Shown here: positions 24,646 to 34,584 of the stretch, piece after piece | How positions within the stretch are numbered: position 1 is the stretch's first letter | Layout of the letters: each line of letters begins with the position of its first letter | Assembly: GCA_947447405.1 (NCBI GenBank) | Contig: CANFKQ010000002.1 | Location: 1-41,000, forward strand | Direction: 5' to 3' | Length of the DNA stretch: 41,000 bases | From: Comamonadaceae bacterium | Lineage (GTDB): Bacteria > Pseudomonadota > Gammaproteobacteria > Burkholderiales > Burkholderiaceae_C | The notes under the pieces: generated by a model | Databases searched by the model: none | The model's input: the letters and a program-made list of their open reading frames with translations, nothing else | What the model was told of the DNA's origin: nothing | Position numbers and translations under genes: made by a program

Positions 24646-26421
24646 ATGAGCGATACCTTGCACACCCTTCATCAGCGCATCAATACTGACCTCTCTCAAC
24701 TCAACGACCACGACACTGTGGACTTGGTCGTCATTGGTTCTGGCGGCGCAGGTTTTTCAGCCGCACTCAATGCGGCGATCGACGGCGCACGCGTGTTGCT
24801 GGTCGAACGCATGGCTCATGTGGGTGGCACCACCGCGTTGTCGGCGGCCACCACATGGGTACCCGGTACGAAGCGTGGCTTGGCAGTCAACCCAGACGAC
24901 ACACCTGAACGCGTGGCCACATTCCTCAACCTCGCCGTGGGCGATCGCTCAGATGCCAAGTTGCGCCAATCGTTCATTGACAACGGACCACACGCCATTG
25001 CCAAACTCGAAGCCCACAGCGCGCTGCAATTTCAAGTGCGCATGTTGCACCCCGACTATTTGTCTGAACTCGAAGGCTCGGTGTTGCGTGGCCGCGCGAT
25101 TGAGCCGCAGCCCTTTGATGGCAAATTGCTTGGCCCCAACCTGCCCCTCGTGCGCAACCCCATCCCCGAGTTCACCGTGCTCGGCGGCATGATGGTGGAC
25201 CGCGACGACATCTTCCATTTGCTGCGTTTGACAGAGACTTGGAAGTCGTTCAGCTATAGCGTGCGCATCATCGTGCGCCATTTCCTCGACAAACTGCTGC
25301 ACCCACGCAGCACGCGTTGGGTCATGGGCAACGCCATGATTGCGCGCATGCTCTACAGCTATATCCAACGTCAAGGCCTGCTGGTGACGAACACCGAAGC
25401 CACACAACTCTTGCAAGACGGCAACACCATTCAAGGCGTGGCCCTGCAACAAACCTTGCCTGATGGCAGCGTGGTCAAACGCACGGTGCACAGCAAAGGT
25501 GGCGTGGTCATGGCCAGCGGTGGTTTCAACCGACACCCGACACGTCGCGCCGATTTGTTGCCAGGTGCGAAAGAGGCATGGTGCCCCGCAGGCCCCGGTC
25601 ACACAGGCAAAGCACAAGACTTGGCCCTGCAAGCTGGTGCTCAACTGGGCAGCGGTGGTTTGAGCCACGCGTTTTGGGCACCTGTGTCCATGCGTCAACG
25701 CGCCGATGGCAGCACCGCCGTCTTCCCACACTTTGTGATGGACCGCGGCAAGCCCGGCATGCTCACCGTGGACAGCCAAGGTCAACGCTACGTGAACGAA
25801 TCCACCTCGTACCACTTGTTTGGCATTGCCATGCAAGCACACCATGCCACCACGCCCAGCGTGCCATCGTGGTTGGTGTGTGATGCGGGCGCCTTGAAGC
25901 GCTATGGCATCGGCATGGTTCGCCCAGGTGGCAAAGGCTTGGCGCCGTTCTTGGCTGATGGTTATTTGAAACAAGGCCATACCTTGGTCGAGTTGGCGCA
26001 ACAACTGAATGTGCCCGCTGACAAACTCCAAGCCACCATCGAACGCTTCAATGCTTTGGCCGACAAAGGCGTCGATGAAGACTTCCAACGCGGCACCACC
26101 GACTACCAACGCGCCAATGGCGACGCCACATGGCATGGACCCAACCCCTGCTTGGGCGCGTTGCGCGAAGGCCCGTTCTACGCCGTGGCCCTCTACCCTG
26201 GAGACATTGGTGCGGCCACTGGCTTGGTCACCGATGGCGATGCGCGTGTGCTCAACGCGCAGGGCCAAGTCATTGACGGCTTGTACGCCTGCGGCAACGA
26301 CATGCACTCCATCATGGGTGGCATTTATCCAGCGCCTGGGATTACCATCGGGCCCGGTGTCACATTTGGCTACTTGGCAGCCAAGCATGCAGTGGCACGG
26401 GCCCATCAGATCCAGACATAA
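24646..26421 (+). CDS. KstD-like FAD-dependent dehydrogenase
   Basis: This 591-residue flavoprotein of the fumarate reductase/3-ketosteroid-Δ1-dehydrogenase family has the FAD loop at residues 30-36 (IGSGGAG), the GGTTALSAATTWVPG segment, a central WAPVSMRQRADGSTAVFPH segment shared with its paralogue, and the C-terminal GGIYPAPGITIGPG with Tyr561 and Gly565 at the KstD catalytic positions. No signal peptide or haem motif is seen, so it is cytoplasmic and distinct from flavocytochrome c. It sits between the aroE-like and fumarase genes, with gaps of 3 and 6 bases. It lacks the NIPSNAP module of its paralogue at 20511-22904. Predicted role: introduction of a ring double bond next to a keto group; the substrate is unknown. 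Confidence 0.84.
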   Translation: MSDTLHTLHQRINTDLSQLNDHDTVDLVVIGSGGAGFSAALNAAIDGARVLLVERMAHVGGTTALSAATTWVPGTKRGLAVNPDDTPERVATFLNLAVGDRSDAKLRQSFIDNGPHAIAKLEAHSALQFQVRMLHPDYLSELEGSVLRGRAIEPQPFDGKLLGPNLPLVRNPIPEFTVLGGMMVDRDDIFHLLRLTETWKSFSYSVRIIVRHFLDKLLHPRSTRWVMGNAMIARMLYSYIQRQGLLVTNTEATQLLQDGNTIQGVALQQTLPDGSVVKRTVHSKGGVVMASGGFNRHPTRRADLLPGAKEAWCPAGPGHTGKAQDLALQAGAQLGSGGLSHAFWAPVSMRQRADGSTAVFPHFVMDRGKPGMLTVDSQGQRYVNESTSYHLFGIAMQAHHATTPSVPSWLVCDAGALKRYGIGMVRPGGKGLAPFLADGYLKQGHTLVELAQQLNVPADKLQATIERFNALADKGVDEDFQRGTTDYQRANGDATWHGPNPCLGALREGPFYAVALYPGDIGAATGLVTDGDARVLNAQGQVIDGLYACGNDMHSIMGGIYPAPGITIGPGVTFGYLAAKHAVARAHQIQT

Positions 26422-26427
26422 ACTGAG

Positions 26428-27822
26428 ATGACTACACGCACAGAACACGACTCGTTAGGTGGCATTGAGGTGCCAGCAGAAAGGCTTTGGGGCGCGCAAA
26501 CTCAGCGATCTTTTGAGCACTTTCACATCTCTTGCGAGTTGATGCCTTCTGAAGTCGTGCACGCCCTCGCACGTGTCAAAGCTGTCTGCGCCACGGTCAA
26601 TGGCGAACTGGGATTGCTGGCAAAACCCAAAGCCCATGCCATTGCGACAGCCGCCGAAGAAGTGATGTCAGGCCTGCATGCCAAAGAGTTCCCTCTGTCG
26701 GTTTGGCAAACAGGCTCTGGCACCCAAAGCCATATGAACATGAACGAGGTGTTGGCCAACCGTGCGAGTGAATTGCTGGGTGGACCGCGCGGACGCGAGC
26801 GCCTGATTCACCCCAATGACGATGTGAATCTGGGGCAGTCTTCGAATGATATTTTTCCGACCGCCATGCATGTCGCGGCCGTCACGGAAATAGCCAAACA
26901 TTTGCTGCCCAACTTGATGCGTTTGACACAAACCTTGCGTGAAAAATCTGAAGCGTTTCATGACATTTACAAAATCGGACGAACCCATTTACAAGATGCC
27001 ACCCCACTCACCTTGGGGCAAGAAATGTCTGGTTACGTGGCACAGCTGGAACATGCCGCGTCATGCATCGCGCACGCCCTGACATCCATTTACCCCTTGG
27101 CCGTCGGCGGAACGGCGGTTGGCACGGGTCTCAACACCCACCCTGAATTTGGTGAACGCGTGGCGGCGGCTTTGGCGCAATCCACAGGCCTGCCGTTTGT
27201 GAGTGCGTCCAACAAATTTGCAGCGCTCGCGGCGCATGACGGCCTCGTGGCTGTCCACGCCACTTTGAAGGTGCTTGCAGTTGCCTTGATGAAAATCGCC
27301 AATGACATCCGTTGGCTGGCATCTGGGCCACGTTGCGGTCTGGGTGAAATCAGCCTACCGGAAAACGAACCCGGCAGTTCAATCATGCCGGGCAAAGTCA
27401 ACCCCACCCAATCCGAGGCCATCGCCATGCTGGCCTGCCAAGTGATGGGCAACGATGTAGCCATCAGCATGGGGGGCGCTTCTGGAAATTTTGAGCTGAA
27501 TGTTTACAAACCGTTGATGGCCCACAACGTCATGCAAAGCGTGCGTCTGCTCACCGATGGCATGTGCAGCTTTGACACACATTGCGCGCGTGGCATCGAG
27601 CCCCAACGTGAACGGATTGCAGAACTCATGCATCGTTCGCTGATACTGGTGACGGCCTTGGTGCCACACATTGGCTATGACCGCGCCGCTCAAATCGCCA
27701 AACAAGCCCAGCGCGAAGGCACCACCTTGAAAGCAGCCGCCTTGGCCTTGGGCTTCGTGTCTGCGCAAGATTTCGACCGCTGGGTCAAGCCAGAAAATAT
27801 GATTGGCAATCAAAAACAATAG
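26428..27822 (+). CDS. fumC: Class II fumarate hydratase
   Basis: This 464-residue class II fumarase interconverts fumarate and malate. The signature [15 protein letters not shown] (residues 316-330) contains catalytic Ser318, Lys323 and Asn325. The second catalytic region [11 protein letters not shown] contains His187. The substrate-site segment reads [12 protein letters not shown], with His102 where E. coli FumC has Asn. It is last of three tightly spaced genes after the aroE-like and flavoprotein genes. It may simply feed fumarate into the TCA cycle, or hydrate a related unsaturated dicarboxylate made by this operon; nothing in the sequence decides between these. Confidence 0.88.
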   Translation: MTTRTEHDSLGGIEVPAERLWGAQTQRSFEHFHISCELMPSEVVHALARVKAVCATVNGELGLLAKPKAHAIATAAEEVMSGLHAKEFPLSVWQTGSGTQSHMNMNEVLANRASELLGGPRGRERLIHPNDDVNLGQSSNDIFPTAMHVAAVTEIAKHLLPNLMRLTQTLREKSEAFHDIYKIGRTHLQDATPLTLGQEMSGYVAQLEHAASCIAHALTSIYPLAVGGTAVGTGLNTHPEFGERVAAALAQSTGLPFVSASNKFAALAAHDGLVAVHATLKVLAVALMKIANDIRWLASGPRCGLGEISLPENEPGSSIMPGKVNPTQSEAIAMLACQVMGNDVAISMGGASGNFELNVYKPLMAHNVMQSVRLLTDGMCSFDTHCARGIEPQRERIAELMHRSLILVTALVPHIGYDRAAQIAKQAQREGTTLKAAALALGFVSAQDFDRWVKPENMIGNQKQ

Positions 27823-27884
27823 ATGTACGATGAATTTGTTTGGTCAACTGATCAAGCATCACTACCTTGAAAAAGGAGAAACGT

Positions 27885-28352
27885 ATGTCATCTCTCAAAG
27901 CCTCCATCGTTCGTGCCTGTGTGTCGTCGTGCATCTTGCTGCTCGCCAGCTGCGCCTCCGTTTACGGTGACCCCAACACTGTCAAGCTCAACGCGCAGCT
28001 GACAGGCATGCAAGAAGTCCCGGCTAACCCAAGCATGGGCAAAGGCACGCTTGAAGCCAGCTTCAACAAAGAAACCCAAGAGCTCACATGGACGGTCACC
28101 TACTCGGGGTTGAGTGGTCCCGCCGTGGCAGGGCACTTCCACGGCCCGGCAGCCGCCGGCGCGAATGCAGGTGTCGCGCTGGGTTTCAAAGGCCCGCTTG
28201 ACACCCCCATCAAAGGCAGTGCCATGCTTTCAGCAGAGCAAGCGAAAGATCTGTTGGCCGGCAAGTGGTACGTCAACCTTCACACCAAAGTCAGTCCAGG
28301 TGGCGAGGTTCGTGGACAAGTTCTACCCACAGCACAACGCTCTGCCTACTAG
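27885..28352 (+). CDS. CHRD-domain lipoprotein
   Basis: This 155-residue exported protein carries a lipoprotein signal (hydrophobic ILLLASC, lipobox Leu-Ala-Ser-Cys23) and one CHRD domain (LNAQLTGMQEVPANPSMGKG, then GHFHGPA and KWYVNLHTKVSPGGEVRGQV). CHRD domains occur in secreted or surface proteins of unknown biochemical role. The start is the ATG at 27885 with AGGAG six bases upstream; a TTG at 27867 is in frame but lies over the ribosome site. It stands alone 62 bases after fumC, and I see no functional link to the catabolic genes. Confidence 0.82.
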   Translation: MSSLKASIVRACVSSCILLLASCASVYGDPNTVKLNAQLTGMQEVPANPSMGKGTLEASFNKETQELTWTVTYSGLSGPAVAGHFHGPAAAGANAGVALGFKGPLDTPIKGSAMLSAEQAKDLLAGKWYVNLHTKVSPGGEVRGQVLPTAQRSAY

Positions 28353-28370
28353 CCCTCACGCCGAAGGTAA

Positions 28371-28553
28371 GAGCGACAACACGACATCGGTGACATCCTG
28401 CGCGAAAGCCTTGCACACGAGAAAAACGCTTTAAGCGCTTACGACAAGTTGCTGGGCATCCCGAAAAGCAACAACGCCGTGTTGATCGAAGAATATGCGC
28501 GTGGAGTGAGTTTCAGCGGTTCTCTTCAGGTCAATCACGCCTCGCCTCCATGA
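28371..28553 (+). pseudogene. Relic of a ferritin-like (bacterioferritin-type) protein gene
   Basis: This frame is open between a stop at 28368 and a stop at 28551 and has no plausible start codon. It reads like an internal helix pair of a ferritin-like protein: DIGDILRESLAHEKNALSAY, then KLLGI, then NAVLIEEYAR, with the E-x2-A-x2-Y and EEYAR patterns of the family. The last 15 or so residues lose the resemblance. The rest of the gene is absent, so this is a fragment left by deletion. The recognition rests on my memory of the family pattern only. Confidence 0.5.
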
Positions 28554-28586
28554 AAAAAGCGGCTTCGGTCAACCGAGCCGCTTTTT
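28553..28586. terminator. Bidirectional terminator before the pmd operon end
   Basis: AAAAAGCGGCTTCGG, loop TCAA, CCGAGCCGCTTTTT forms a 14-bp stem with one bulged T, flanked by A-run and T-run. It can stop transcription from the CHRD side and from the pmd operon, which ends at 28629. Confidence 0.85.
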
Positions 28587-28628
28587 CTTTGGCCAAGCGC
28601 CTCCTCACAAGGCGCAGGGGCGTACGCG

Positions 28629-29585
28629 TCAAGCGTTGAGTTGCAACTCCAAGTCATGCAGCACTTTGTAGCAAGGCAACACTTGAGCGACGCTGGAGTT
28701 GGGCTCGCGACCTTCTTTGATAGCAGAGAAGAATTCACGGTCTTGCAACTCGATGCCGTTCATGGACACCGCCACTTTGGACACATCGATTTGTTCTTCT
28801 TTGCCGGTGTAGAGGTCGTCGTAACGGGCCAAGTAAGTACCGGTGTCACCGATGTAACGGAAGTAAGTGCCCAAGGGGCCATCGTTGTTGAACGACAAGC
28901 TCAAGGTACAAATCGCCCCGTTGGCAGCTTGCAATTGAATACTCATGTCCATCGCAATACCCAATGCCGGATGGATAGGGCCTTGCACCGCATTGGCTTT
29001 GACGATAGGGCTGCCTGCTTGGTATGCAAACAAATCCACCGTGTGGGCAGCGTGGTGCCACAGCAAGTGGTCGGTCCAGCTACGGGCTTGGCCCAGCGCG
29101 TTCATGTTGGTGCGGCGGAAGAAGTAGGTTTGTACATCCATTTGCTGAATGTTGAATTCGCCCGCTTTGATTTTGTTGTGTACCCATTGGTGGCTGGGGT
29201 TGAAGCGACGGGTGTGACCGCACATCGCAACCAAGCCTTTTTCTTTGGCCACGCGCACCACTTCGTCAGCATCTTTCCAGCTGTCGGCCAAGGGAATTTC
29301 CACTTGCACGTGCTTGCCTGCTTTCAAGCAAGCCAAGCTTTGTGCAGCATGCATCTGTGTAGGTGTGCACAAGATAACGGCATCGACTTCAGGCAAGGCC
29401 AAGCTGTCTGCCAAGTCGGTGGTGACGTGATGGATGCCGTACTTGCCCGCGACTTCTTTCGTTTTTTCCAAATCACGGCTGATCAATGACACAACTTCGA
29501 CGCCATCGATGTTTTTGATGCCGTCCAAGTGTTTGATGCCGAAAGCACCTGCGCCCGCCAAGGCGACTTTGATGGTTTTGCTCAT
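28629..29585 (-). CDS. pmdC: 4-carboxy-2-hydroxymuconate-6-semialdehyde dehydrogenase
   Basis: This enzyme (LigC/PmdC) oxidises the cyclic hemiacetal of the ring-cleavage product to 2-pyrone-4,6-dicarboxylate with NAD(P). The 318-residue protein has a Gfo/Idh/MocA fold with the Rossmann loop GAGAFG near residues 11-16. The family's E-K-P reads Glu96-Ile-Pro98 (VQVEIPLA). A WTDHLLWHHAAHTVDLFAYQ segment near 165-185 fits the active-site His region of LigC. It is the last gene of the protocatechuate operon, directly after pmdB. Confidence 0.9.
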   Translation of the reverse strand: MSKTIKVALAGAGAFGIKHLDGIKNIDGVEVVSLISRDLEKTKEVAGKYGIHHVTTDLADSLALPEVDAVILCTPTQMHAAQSLACLKAGKHVQVEIPLADSWKDADEVVRVAKEKGLVAMCGHTRRFNPSHQWVHNKIKAGEFNIQQMDVQTYFFRRTNMNALGQARSWTDHLLWHHAAHTVDLFAYQAGSPIVKANAVQGPIHPALGIAMDMSIQLQAANGAICTLSLSFNNDGPLGTYFRYIGDTGTYLARYDDLYTGKEEQIDVSKVAVSMNGIELQDREFFSAIKEGREPNSSVAQVLPCYKVLHDLELQLNA

Positions 29586-29636
29586 GTTTTTTTACTCCAG
29601 TTGAGGACAGAGCTGAAGGTCTGTCCCGCAAAGTTA

Positions 29637-30954
<1,318 letters not shown>

Positions 30955-30955
<1 letters not shown>

Positions 30956-31872
30956 TAAAAAGTCTCCTCTGGCCAGTAAAGGCGCATCGGGTTGTCCACC
31001 AACAACTTGCGTTGCTGTTCTGCGGTGGTCGCGATGTGCGGGATGAAATCAACCAGCAGGCCATCATCGGGCATGTGGTCTTTGAGGTTGGGGTGCGGCC
31101 AATCGGTGCCCCAAATCACGCGATCGGGGAACTCGTCCACGATGCGCTTGGCAAAGGGAATCACGTCTTGATAAGCGTTTTGCTCGCCGTTCAAAGCCTT
31201 GGGGCCTGCGACTGACAAACGTTCAGGGCAAGTCACCTTGCTCCACACATTTTTGTGTTCGCGCATGAACTTCACAAACAACTCAAATTCGGGGCCATCC
31301 ACAGGCTTGGTCACATCAGGACGGCCCATGTGGTCCACCACCACGTTGGTCGGCAAAGCGGTGAAGAAGTCCCACAACTCAGGCAAGTCCACGGCTTCAA
31401 AGTAAATCACCACATGCCAGCCAAAGAGCTGGATGCGTTTGGCGATTTCAAGCAATTCGTCTTTCGGTGTGAAGTCCACCAAGCGCTTCACGAAATTAAA
31501 GCGAACACCGCGCACGCCTGCGTCGTGCATGGCTTGCAACTCTTCATCGGTCACGCTGCGCTTGACAGTGGCCACGCCACGCGCTTTGCCGCCAGAGCTG
31601 ACCAAGGCATCCACCATGGCACGGTTGTCTGCACCGTGACATGTGGCTTGCACCACCACATTGCGCGCAAAACCGAGGTGGTCGCGCAAGGCATACAACT
31701 GAGCCTTCGATGCGTCGCACGGTGTGTACTTGCGTTCCGGTGCGTAAGGGAACTCGTTGCCAGGGCCAAACACATGGCAGTGGGCATCGACTGCACCTGC
31801 AGGCAATTTGAATTTAGGCTTGCTGGGGCCGGTGTACCAGTCCATCCAGCCGGGGGTCTTTTGAAACTCCAT
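30955..31872 (-). CDS. pmdD: 2-pyrone-4,6-dicarboxylate hydrolase
   Basis: This amidohydrolase-family enzyme (LigI/PmdD, 305 residues) hydrolyses 2-pyrone-4,6-dicarboxylate to 4-oxalomesaconate. The paired His31 and His33 of strand 1 (VDAHCHVFGPG) are visible, as are the later VVVDHMGRPD and VIWGTDWPHPN segments with the family's His and Asp residues. GAGGA precedes the ATG. It lies between a Bug-type binding protein gene and pmdA. Confidence 0.92.
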
Positions 31873-31889
31873 GTTGTTCCTCTTTGTTT

Positions 31890-32849
31890 TTAATCAGGTT
31901 GAATGTTGGCTTCGCGCACCAGCTTGGCATAGCGCAGGCGTTCGGAGCGAATCAAGTGAGTGAACATTTCGGCACTGCCGGGCACCACTTCGCCGCCCAC
32001 CGCATTCATGCGCTCGCGCACGTCTTTGGTTTGCAAGGCTTTTTGCACTTCGGTATGGAGCTTGTTCACGATGGGTTTTGGAGTGGCCGCAGGAGCGACC
32101 AAGCCGTACCACACCGAGGCTTCAAAACCGGCAAAGCCAGATTCAGCAATGGTGGGTACCTCAGGAAAGATGGCGCTGCGGTTGGGACTGAGCACTGCCA
32201 ACACTTTGAGCTTGCCACTCTTGACATGTGGCAACACCTCAAGCGCATTCACTGCCACCAAAGGCAACTGGCCGCCAATCACATCGGTGATGGCGGGTGT
32301 GCCGCCACGGTAAGGAATGTGTTGCAAATCAATGCCAGCTGCGCGCGCAAACAACTCAATCGCCATGTGGGGTGTGGAGCCGTTGCCAGGGCTACCAAAT
32401 GCGATGCTGTTGGGTTTGCCTTTCGCGGCGTCAATCAATTGTTTGATGTTGGTGTACGGCGCATTGGGGTTGGCTGCAATCACCACTGGCACACGACCAA
32501 TGAGTGAAACCGCCACCAAATCGCGCTCGGCATCAAATGGTGCGGGCTGATACAGCGACATGTTGGCGGCCAAGGCATTGGCCGCCAACAACAAAGTGTA
32601 ACCATCGGATTCTGCTGTGACCACCGACTTCACAGCAATGTTAGTACCTGCACCTGGTTTGTTTTCCACCACAACAGGCTGGCCCATGCTGGTCGAGAGG
32701 CTTTGGCCGATGGTACGTGCCACCACGTCCACAGCACCCCCTGCGGCATAGCCCACCACAACCTTGATCGGTTTGGTGGGGTAGTTTTGGGCGAGCGACA
32801 AAGTCGCCACACAAGAGGTCAACAGAATCAAACTCAAACGTTTCAACAT
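31890..32849 (-). CDS. Bug/TctC-family extracytoplasmic solute-binding protein
   Basis: This 319-residue periplasmic binding protein of the tripartite tricarboxylate transporter (Bug) family has a signal peptide (MLKRLSLILLTSCVATLSLA, cleavage before QNYPTKP). The typical opening YPTKPIKVVVGYAAGGAVDV and the GKPNSIAFGSPGNGSTPHMA ligand loop are present. Start chosen at the ATG at 32849, with GAGG upstream, rather than the GTG at 32864. It lies inside the protocatechuate operon next to another Bug gene, without membrane subunits. Ligand may be an aromatic or dicarboxylic acid of this pathway, by context only. Confidence 0.87.
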   Translation of the reverse strand: MLKRLSLILLTSCVATLSLAQNYPTKPIKVVVGYAAGGAVDVVARTIGQSLSTSMGQPVVVENKPGAGTNIAVKSVVTAESDGYTLLLAANALAANMSLYQPAPFDAERDLVAVSLIGRVPVVIAANPNAPYTNIKQLIDAAKGKPNSIAFGSPGNGSTPHMAIELFARAAGIDLQHIPYRGGTPAITDVIGGQLPLVAVNALEVLPHVKSGKLKVLAVLSPNRSAIFPEVPTIAESGFAGFEASVWYGLVAPAATPKPIVNKLHTEVQKALQTKDVRERMNAVGGEVVPGSAEMFTHLIRSERLRYAKLVREANIQPD

Positions 32850-32866
32850 GGTGGTCGTCCTCACAA

Positions 32867-33853
32867 TTAGTCCAAAGACACTTGGGCTTTTTTGATGATG
32901 CCGCCAAAGCGGGTGGATTCAGCCTGAATGTAGGCATTCAGCTGTTCACGGTTGAGCGTGAATGGCTCGTAGGCGAACGATGCAAACTTCTCACGCACAT
33001 CGGGTTCAGCCAAGGCTTTTTCGATGTCGCGTTGAATTTTGTCGGTCACCGCTTTGGATAATCCACGCGGTGCGGCGATGGTGGTCCAGCCACTCACCTC
33101 AAAACCTGCGGGACCACCTGACTCGCCAATGGTGGGCACGTTGGGGAATGCGCTCACACGCTTGGGCGCAGCCACCGCCAAATATTGCAACTTGCCTGCG
33201 CGGTACATGGCACCTGCTGTGGCGTTCGAGCCCAACGCAAACGACAGTTCGCGATTGGCCACGCCGGTGTAGAGCATGCTGGTTTCTTTGTAAATCACGT
33301 GTTGCATGTCCGTGCCTGTGACCGACTCAAACAAGGCTGAGCCCAAATGCACGGGGTTGCCCACAGACCAAGAGCCGTAGTTCAACTGCCCCGGATGTGC
33401 TTTGGCGTCGGCAATCAAGTCAGACACTTTTTTATATTTGCTGTCCGTGGCGACGGTCACAAAAAAGTAGGTTTTAAACAAAGGTGCCAAAGGCTCGAAA
33501 TCGGCCTTGGTGTCATAAGGCAGCTTTTTAAACAAATGCGGATAGGCCGACAAATGCACGCTGTCGAGTTGGATCAAGTCATGGCCATCCGTCGCACCAC
33601 GCTTGAAAGCATCAATCGCGATGAAGCCATTGCCACCAGGCTTGTTCTCCACGACCACAGGCTTGCCCCACGTGCGTGACAGCTTATCCGCCACCAAACG
33701 CAACACGCCCTCAGGACCGCTACCCACAGGAAACGGCGTGAGGATGCGCACAGGTTTGGTGGGAAAGTCTTGGGCGTGCGCGGGCAGACCGCACAGCGCC
33801 AAAGTTCCCAATGCCGCAGCGACGAGCAGTTGGCGTTTACAGGGGTGTGTCAT
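32867..33853 (-). CDS. Bug/TctC-family extracytoplasmic solute-binding protein
   Basis: This second Bug-type binding protein (about 328 residues) has a signal peptide ending near LPAHAQ and the family opening FPTKPVRILTPFPVGSGPEG. The region HPGQLNYGSWSVGNPVHLGS is the ligand loop. It diverges clearly from the adjacent Bug protein, so the two are not a recent tandem copy. I place the start at the ATG at 33853; a TTG at 33868 is possible, and neither has a strong ribosome site. No TctA or TctB membrane gene is in the window. Confidence 0.85.
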   Translation of the reverse strand: MTHPCKRQLLVAAALGTLALCGLPAHAQDFPTKPVRILTPFPVGSGPEGVLRLVADKLSRTWGKPVVVENKPGGNGFIAIDAFKRGATDGHDLIQLDSVHLSAYPHLFKKLPYDTKADFEPLAPLFKTYFFVTVATDSKYKKVSDLIADAKAHPGQLNYGSWSVGNPVHLGSALFESVTGTDMQHVIYKETSMLYTGVANRELSFALGSNATAGAMYRAGKLQYLAVAAPKRVSAFPNVPTIGESGGPAGFEVSGWTTIAAPRGLSKAVTDKIQRDIEKALAEPDVREKFASFAYEPFTLNREQLNAYIQAESTRFGGIIKKAQVSLD

Positions 33854-33879
33854 GAAGCAAGTTTTCAAAGTCGTCGAAA

Positions 33880-34563
33880 TTAATCGATGTACTTTAAGCC
33901 TGCAGCAGCCAAGGGCTCGCGCATTTTGTACATATCGAGGCCCAAGACGCCTGAAGCCAACTTGTCGCGTTTCTCGCCTTCAAAGCTTTCACGTTTTTGC
34001 GCGGCAGCCAAAGTTTCTGCGGCACGTGCAGCGGGCACGCAGACCACGCCGTCGTCGTCCGCCACGATGACGTCACCGGGCGTGACCAACATGCCAGCGC
34101 ACACCACGGGGATGTTGACGGAACCAATGGTGGCCTTGATGGTGCCTTTGCTGCTGATGGCTTTGCTCCACACGGGGAAGTTCATACGTTGCAGCTCTTT
34201 CACATCGCGTACACCGGCATCGATGATGAGGGCGCGCGCGCCACGCGCTTGGAACGATGTGGCCAACAAATCGCCAAAGTAACCGTCGGTGCACTCTGCG
34301 GTGATAGCCGCGACCACGATGTCGCCAGGTTGAATTTGTTCAGCGGCTACGTGCATCATCCAGTTGTCGCCGGGGTGTAAGAGTACGGTCACCGCAGTAC
34401 CCGACACTTGCGCGCCTGCGTAAATGGGGCGCATATACGGCTTGAGCAAGCCGACACGGCCCATGGCTTCGTGCACAGTGGCCGAACCCAATGCGGCCAA
34501 GCCGTCTGCTGCTGCGCGATCTGCGCGTTTGATGTTGCGATACACAACGCCGAGTTCGTACAT
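33880..34563 (-). CDS. pmdF: 4-carboxy-4-hydroxy-2-oxoadipate aldolase
   Basis: This class II aldolase (LigK/PmdF, 227 residues) cleaves 4-carboxy-4-hydroxy-2-oxoadipate to pyruvate and oxaloacetate, and often also decarboxylates oxaloacetate. It has an RraA-like fold. The phosphate/metal-binding region [20 protein letters not shown] near residues 90-110 and the following [17 protein letters not shown] carry the Gly-rich loop, Arg and Asp typical of the family. AGGAGA lies seven bases upstream of the ATG. It is directly downstream of the hydratase gene. Confidence 0.92.
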   Translation of the reverse strand: MYELGVVYRNIKRADRAAADGLAALGSATVHEAMGRVGLLKPYMRPIYAGAQVSGTAVTVLLHPGDNWMMHVAAEQIQPGDIVVAAITAECTDGYFGDLLATSFQARGARALIIDAGVRDVKELQRMNFPVWSKAISSKGTIKATIGSVNIPVVCAGMLVTPGDVIVADDDGVVCVPAARAAETLAAAQKRESFEGEKRDKLASGVLGLDMYKMREPLAAAGLKYID

Positions 34564-34584
34564 AAAAGTCTCCTGAAAATTGAA

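Noticed and set aside
20511-26421. Steroid degradation as the role of the KstD-like flavoproteins
   Set aside because: No other steroid-ring genes are present, and all neighbours concern shikimate-type and aromatic acids.
24949-26448. 499-codon open frame on the minus strand opposite the second flavoprotein
   Set aside because: The composition (many His, Gly, Gln) and lack of any motif show a shadow of the GC-rich flavoprotein gene on the plus strand.
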